Source: Trichomonas vaginalis G3 (taxonomy: Eukaryota > Parabasalia > Trichomonadida > Trichomonadidae). From it: a stretch of DNA of 64,000 nt. Under the pieces are notes generated by a model that did no database searches, was not told the origin of the DNA, and saw only the letters and a program-made list of their open reading frames with translations. Made by a program: the position numbers and the translations under genes. The stretch spans positions 14,334,392-14,398,391 of the forward strand of contig NC_067203.1 of assembly GCF_026262505.1 (NCBI RefSeq), given 5' to 3'. Shown piece after piece: positions 60,849 through 64,000 of this stretch (its first letter is position 1; the number at the start of each line of letters is the position of its first letter).

Positions 60849-63800
60849 GAACAGTTCTTTAATCTGTGAAAACAATAAGATACCAAATACTAAAGGAGCA
60901 CAGCATGATCCCTACATTGTGCTTGCAGTAATCCAAACAAAAAAATAATCAGCTTATTTTCTACCCAAACATAGAAAGAAATATGATGTAATCGAACCCA
61001 AATACAAATGAAAGCTCCTCAAGTTTGCTTTCGAGTACTCATACGGCTTATTAAATCTTTTCTAAATTGATGAAAAATAAAATTTTGATTTATTTTGATA
61101 TCTATCTAGTTTTTGTAAGTCAGATACCTCCAATTTAGTTATGTTTATAGTTACTATAGAGAATTTCTTAAGATAATACAATTCGATATTGATAAATAAT
61201 TAGCGCTCATATATTAATGGTAGGTTTGGCTAGATTCACATAAATACGATAAATCATGACTTGTAGCTAATCTATTGATGGAAATGTGAATTTGATAGAA
61301 AAATCGAAAGTTCGTTCAAAGTGGTCAACGACCGCCATTTGGCGGAGCCTATCCTCCAATAGTATATCGAAGTAGAAGCCCAAAAGAATATTTTTATTGC
61401 ATTAAAAGACTCATCTTTGAAGGTGGCGTCGCCATCCTATTCAAATTCTGAAATTTTGAATAGTTTATATTACCCTAATTGAGAGCCCGCCAGTGGCGGG
61501 CGGCGGAGAAAAAAAATAAGGGTTATTTTTTTAGAAAAAATTTAAAAACACAAATTCCTTTAGAAATAGAATCAACTTTAATAATAAAGTATAATTTCTC
61601 GTTTAATATCATGATGAAATGATAGTAAACTGTTCAAAAAAAATCAAAAAAACAAAAAAATAAAGAAAATTTTGTACTTTTTGTAAGGGCAATTTTTTCC
61701 CTCCCACCACCTATATCCCGCCACCTATCGTTCAAATTGAGTGTGGCGGGCAAATAACCCGCCATTTGCCCATGTATACATTGTAGTTTCGTTTAAGATC
61801 GATATGCTTTCACAATTACTGAAGAATTGGTAACAATGTTTTCATTCTCAGAAAAATAAAAATGAATAAAAATATTAAAATTAGCTGTATCAATTAATAA
61901 AAATCCTTAAAAATTAAAAAATTTCAGCAAAAAAACTAAGAAATGAGTATTCCGGAATAAAATTCTCTGCAAAAAGAATAAACAGAATGGATTCTAACCA
62001 TTCATCCGCGGAAGTACCACTCTTCTGAGTAAGTATGGAAAATCTATATAAAATTTATATTAAAATTACATTTTCTACGAGGCGAAATCTTAGAACTTGA
62101 TCTCCTTGACCTTCTCCCATGGAAGATCGATATCAGTACGTCCAAAGTGACCGTAAGCAGCAGTTTGAGCGTAAATTGGACGGAGAAGATTTAAGTCTCT
62201 GATAATAGCGTAAGGTCTAGATCGAAGTTCTTGTTAACGATTTCAACGAGCTCCTCGTCGGTCTTTCCTTTACCAGTTCCGTAAGTATCGACAAAGACAG
62301 ATAAGGGATGGGCAACACCAATAGCGTAGGAGAGCTGAACTAAGCAACGAGAGCAAAGGCCAGCTGCAACAAGGCTCTTGGCAACCCAACGGGCAGCATA
62401 ACATGCAGAGCGATCGACTTTTGATGGGTCCTTTCCTGAGAAAGCACCACCGCCGTGCGCGCCCCAACCACCGTAACTGTCGACGATAATCTTACGACCA
62501 GTAAGACCAGAGTCACCAAGTGGACCACCGATAACAAAGCGGCCACCTGGGTTGATATGAAGAATTGTATGGTCATCAACAAAGTCCTTAGGAAGGACAG
62601 CGTCAACGACGTGCTCTTAACTTCAACACGAAGTTTTTCTAATGTAACATCATCTGTGTGCATTGTTGAGATGAGAACTGTATGGATACGAACGCTTGAG
62701 GTGTCCATTGGTTCTTTCGTATTCAACTGTAACTTGTGTCTTTCCATCTGGACCAAGGAAAGGAAGTGTTCCGTTTTTACGGACTTCTGTAAGACGGCGA
62801 GCAAGATTGTGAGCAAGAACATGTGTAAGTGGGAAGAGTTCCTTTGTTTCATCTGTAGCATAGCCGAACATGATGCCTTGATCACCTGCGCCGAGATCTT
62901 CAGCAGCTTTGTTAAGGTGAACGGCCTGAGCGATATCAGCTGATTGTGGCTAACGGATACCATGACAGCACATGTATCAGCATCGAAGCAGAGCTTGGAA
63001 GAAGTGTAACCGATCTTACGAACAGCATCACGAACGATCTTCTGGTAGTCAAGTTGTGCATTAGATGTGATCTCACCAAGAAGCATTATGAAACCTGTTT
63101 TTGTGCGGGTTCGCAAGCAACTTTGGAATTCGGATCTTGAGCAAGGCATGCATCAAGAACTGTGTCGGAGATGATATCGCACATCTATCTGGGTGTCCTT
63201 CTGTAACAGATTCGCTGGTGAACAGGAAGTGTTGAGACATTATCGAAAAATGCTGCGACTAATGTTCTCAATTTTTTGATAACTTTATCTTAAAATTTTT
63301 CATTGAATGGGTCCTTTTGATTAATTTCCAAAATTTCATACATAAATAGATTGACCAATATCTGATAAGCATTATTGCAATTTATTGATCTTAATCCGAT
63401 TTGTAAACTTTACATTGTTATTCAACAAATTTATTTATTCATCCGTAGCCTCATTGAATTTATTGAATTTTTCTGATTATTTCGGAAATATAAATAAATA
63501 TGTAATAGTGAATTCCAAATAAATTCTATAAATACAATTTTTATTGAATAGAAAGATTAAAAAATCTAAAAATTTCTTAAAAATATCATCTTTCATCATA
63601 CTTGTTCACTACTTTTTGAGATTTTGTTCCCACATTCAGCCAATCGTTCTAAAATATAATCAATTCTATATATTCAAATTCTTGACCATGTTTAATTCTT
63701 ATATAAATTTTGATAATTTTAATTTCTGGATTAATCAGTTCCTGCATTCTGTTGATAAATATCAACTTTATTTATTATAATAAAATACACATAGAAAACT

Positions 63801-64000
63801 GAGATTTCAAGTGAAGAATCCAATGGAAAATATCAAATCTTATAAACGCATTGGCATGCAAGCGTTAATAACTGCTCAAAGATAATATAAAAACAATACA
63901 TTCCTTATAATTTTAATTGTATATAATTGAAATCGAAATTTATCAAAAAAAATATACAATTTAAGGTTTTAAATCAAATACAAATGTTTTACTAAGCTGC
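60849..64000. repeat. Large direct repeat, copy 2 (runs off the window)
   Basis: Repeats 52232-55397, including the right part of the 1138-bp element (to about 61778), the SAM synthetase gene (broken) and its upstream region. Differences are mainly one- or two-base losses and gains; substitutions are rare. Confidence 0.9.
62090..63240 (-). pseudogene. Second, frameshifted copy of the SAM synthetase gene
   Basis: Aligns with 53475-54632 over its full length but is 7 bp shorter. Bases are missing at six places (near 62219, 62613, 62692, 62946, 63108 and 63187), each shifting the frame, and only one substitution was noticed (next to the site at 63108). A decaying gene should collect substitutions as well as deletions. 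This pattern therefore suggests base-calling errors in a true duplicate or in a redundant assembly of the same locus. If the sequence is right, no functional enzyme can be made from it. Confidence 0.85.

Overview
The window looks like nuclear DNA of a parabasalid protist, most probably Trichomonas vaginalis. It is AT-rich, its genes appear intronless, and start codons sit a few bases behind TCA-type initiators. It carries ankyrin genes of the DUF3447 type and of a BTB-like type, an initiator-binding-domain (IBD) transcription factor, small Myb proteins, Polinton (Maverick) remains and a Mutator-like element. The species call rests on recognised families, not on a database search.

Layout. 1-2640 is a piece of a probable Polinton split by a 1.57-kb insertion. 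That insertion has ~31-bp terminal inverted repeats, a 91-bp direct repeat of target on each side, and a row of about a dozen stem-loops. A GH47 alpha-mannosidase-like gene lacking its N-terminal part follows (2731-3921). 4.4-13.3 kb holds two small divergent genes and a run of ankyrin genes, most of them decayed: a frameshifted gene (5622), a dead DUF3447 gene (7096-8181), and two tandem copies of a BTB-like/ankyrin gene (10139, 11440) that share an in-frame TGA. 13.5-30.9 kb is the ordinary core: a WDR11-like protein, three proteins of unknown or partly known role, a frameshifted DUF3447-ankyrin gene, a VPS9-like protein, a tetraspanin, a signal peptide peptidase, TAF6, an orphan membrane protein and a MATE transporter. 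31.4-34.1 kb is a 2649-bp non-autonomous Mutator-like element: two 1.03-kb inverted arms around a second row of stem-loops, with a 9-bp target duplication. A tRNA-Ile(GAU) gene lies just beyond it on the minus strand.

35-51.7 kb continues the core: a PWI-domain SRRM1-like splicing factor, the IBD factor, methionine aminopeptidase 2, an R2R3-Myb, another ankyrin protein, a large CFAP57-like WD40/coiled-coil flagellar protein and a helical-repeat protein. 51.7-64 kb is rearranged. An 1138-bp inverted-repeat element with an 8-bp target duplication precedes an intact S-adenosylmethionine synthetase gene. After a small coiled-coil gene come an A29 tract and a broken Polinton fragment. That fragment then joins directly to a second copy of the SAM-synthetase region, whose gene copy is frameshifted six times but has almost no substitutions.

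How the genes fit together. They are single-gene units, not operons. They cover basal and gene-specific transcription (TAF6, IBD factor, Myb), splicing (SRRM1-like), trafficking and membranes (WDR11, VPS9, tetraspanin, signal peptide peptidase, MATE), cilia (CFAP57) and metabolism or protein maturation (SAM synthetase, MetAP2). The accessory layer is ankyrin-family turnover plus three kinds of mobile element. Two of the non-coding elements carry serial hairpins as their main content, and this is the most unusual signal in the window.
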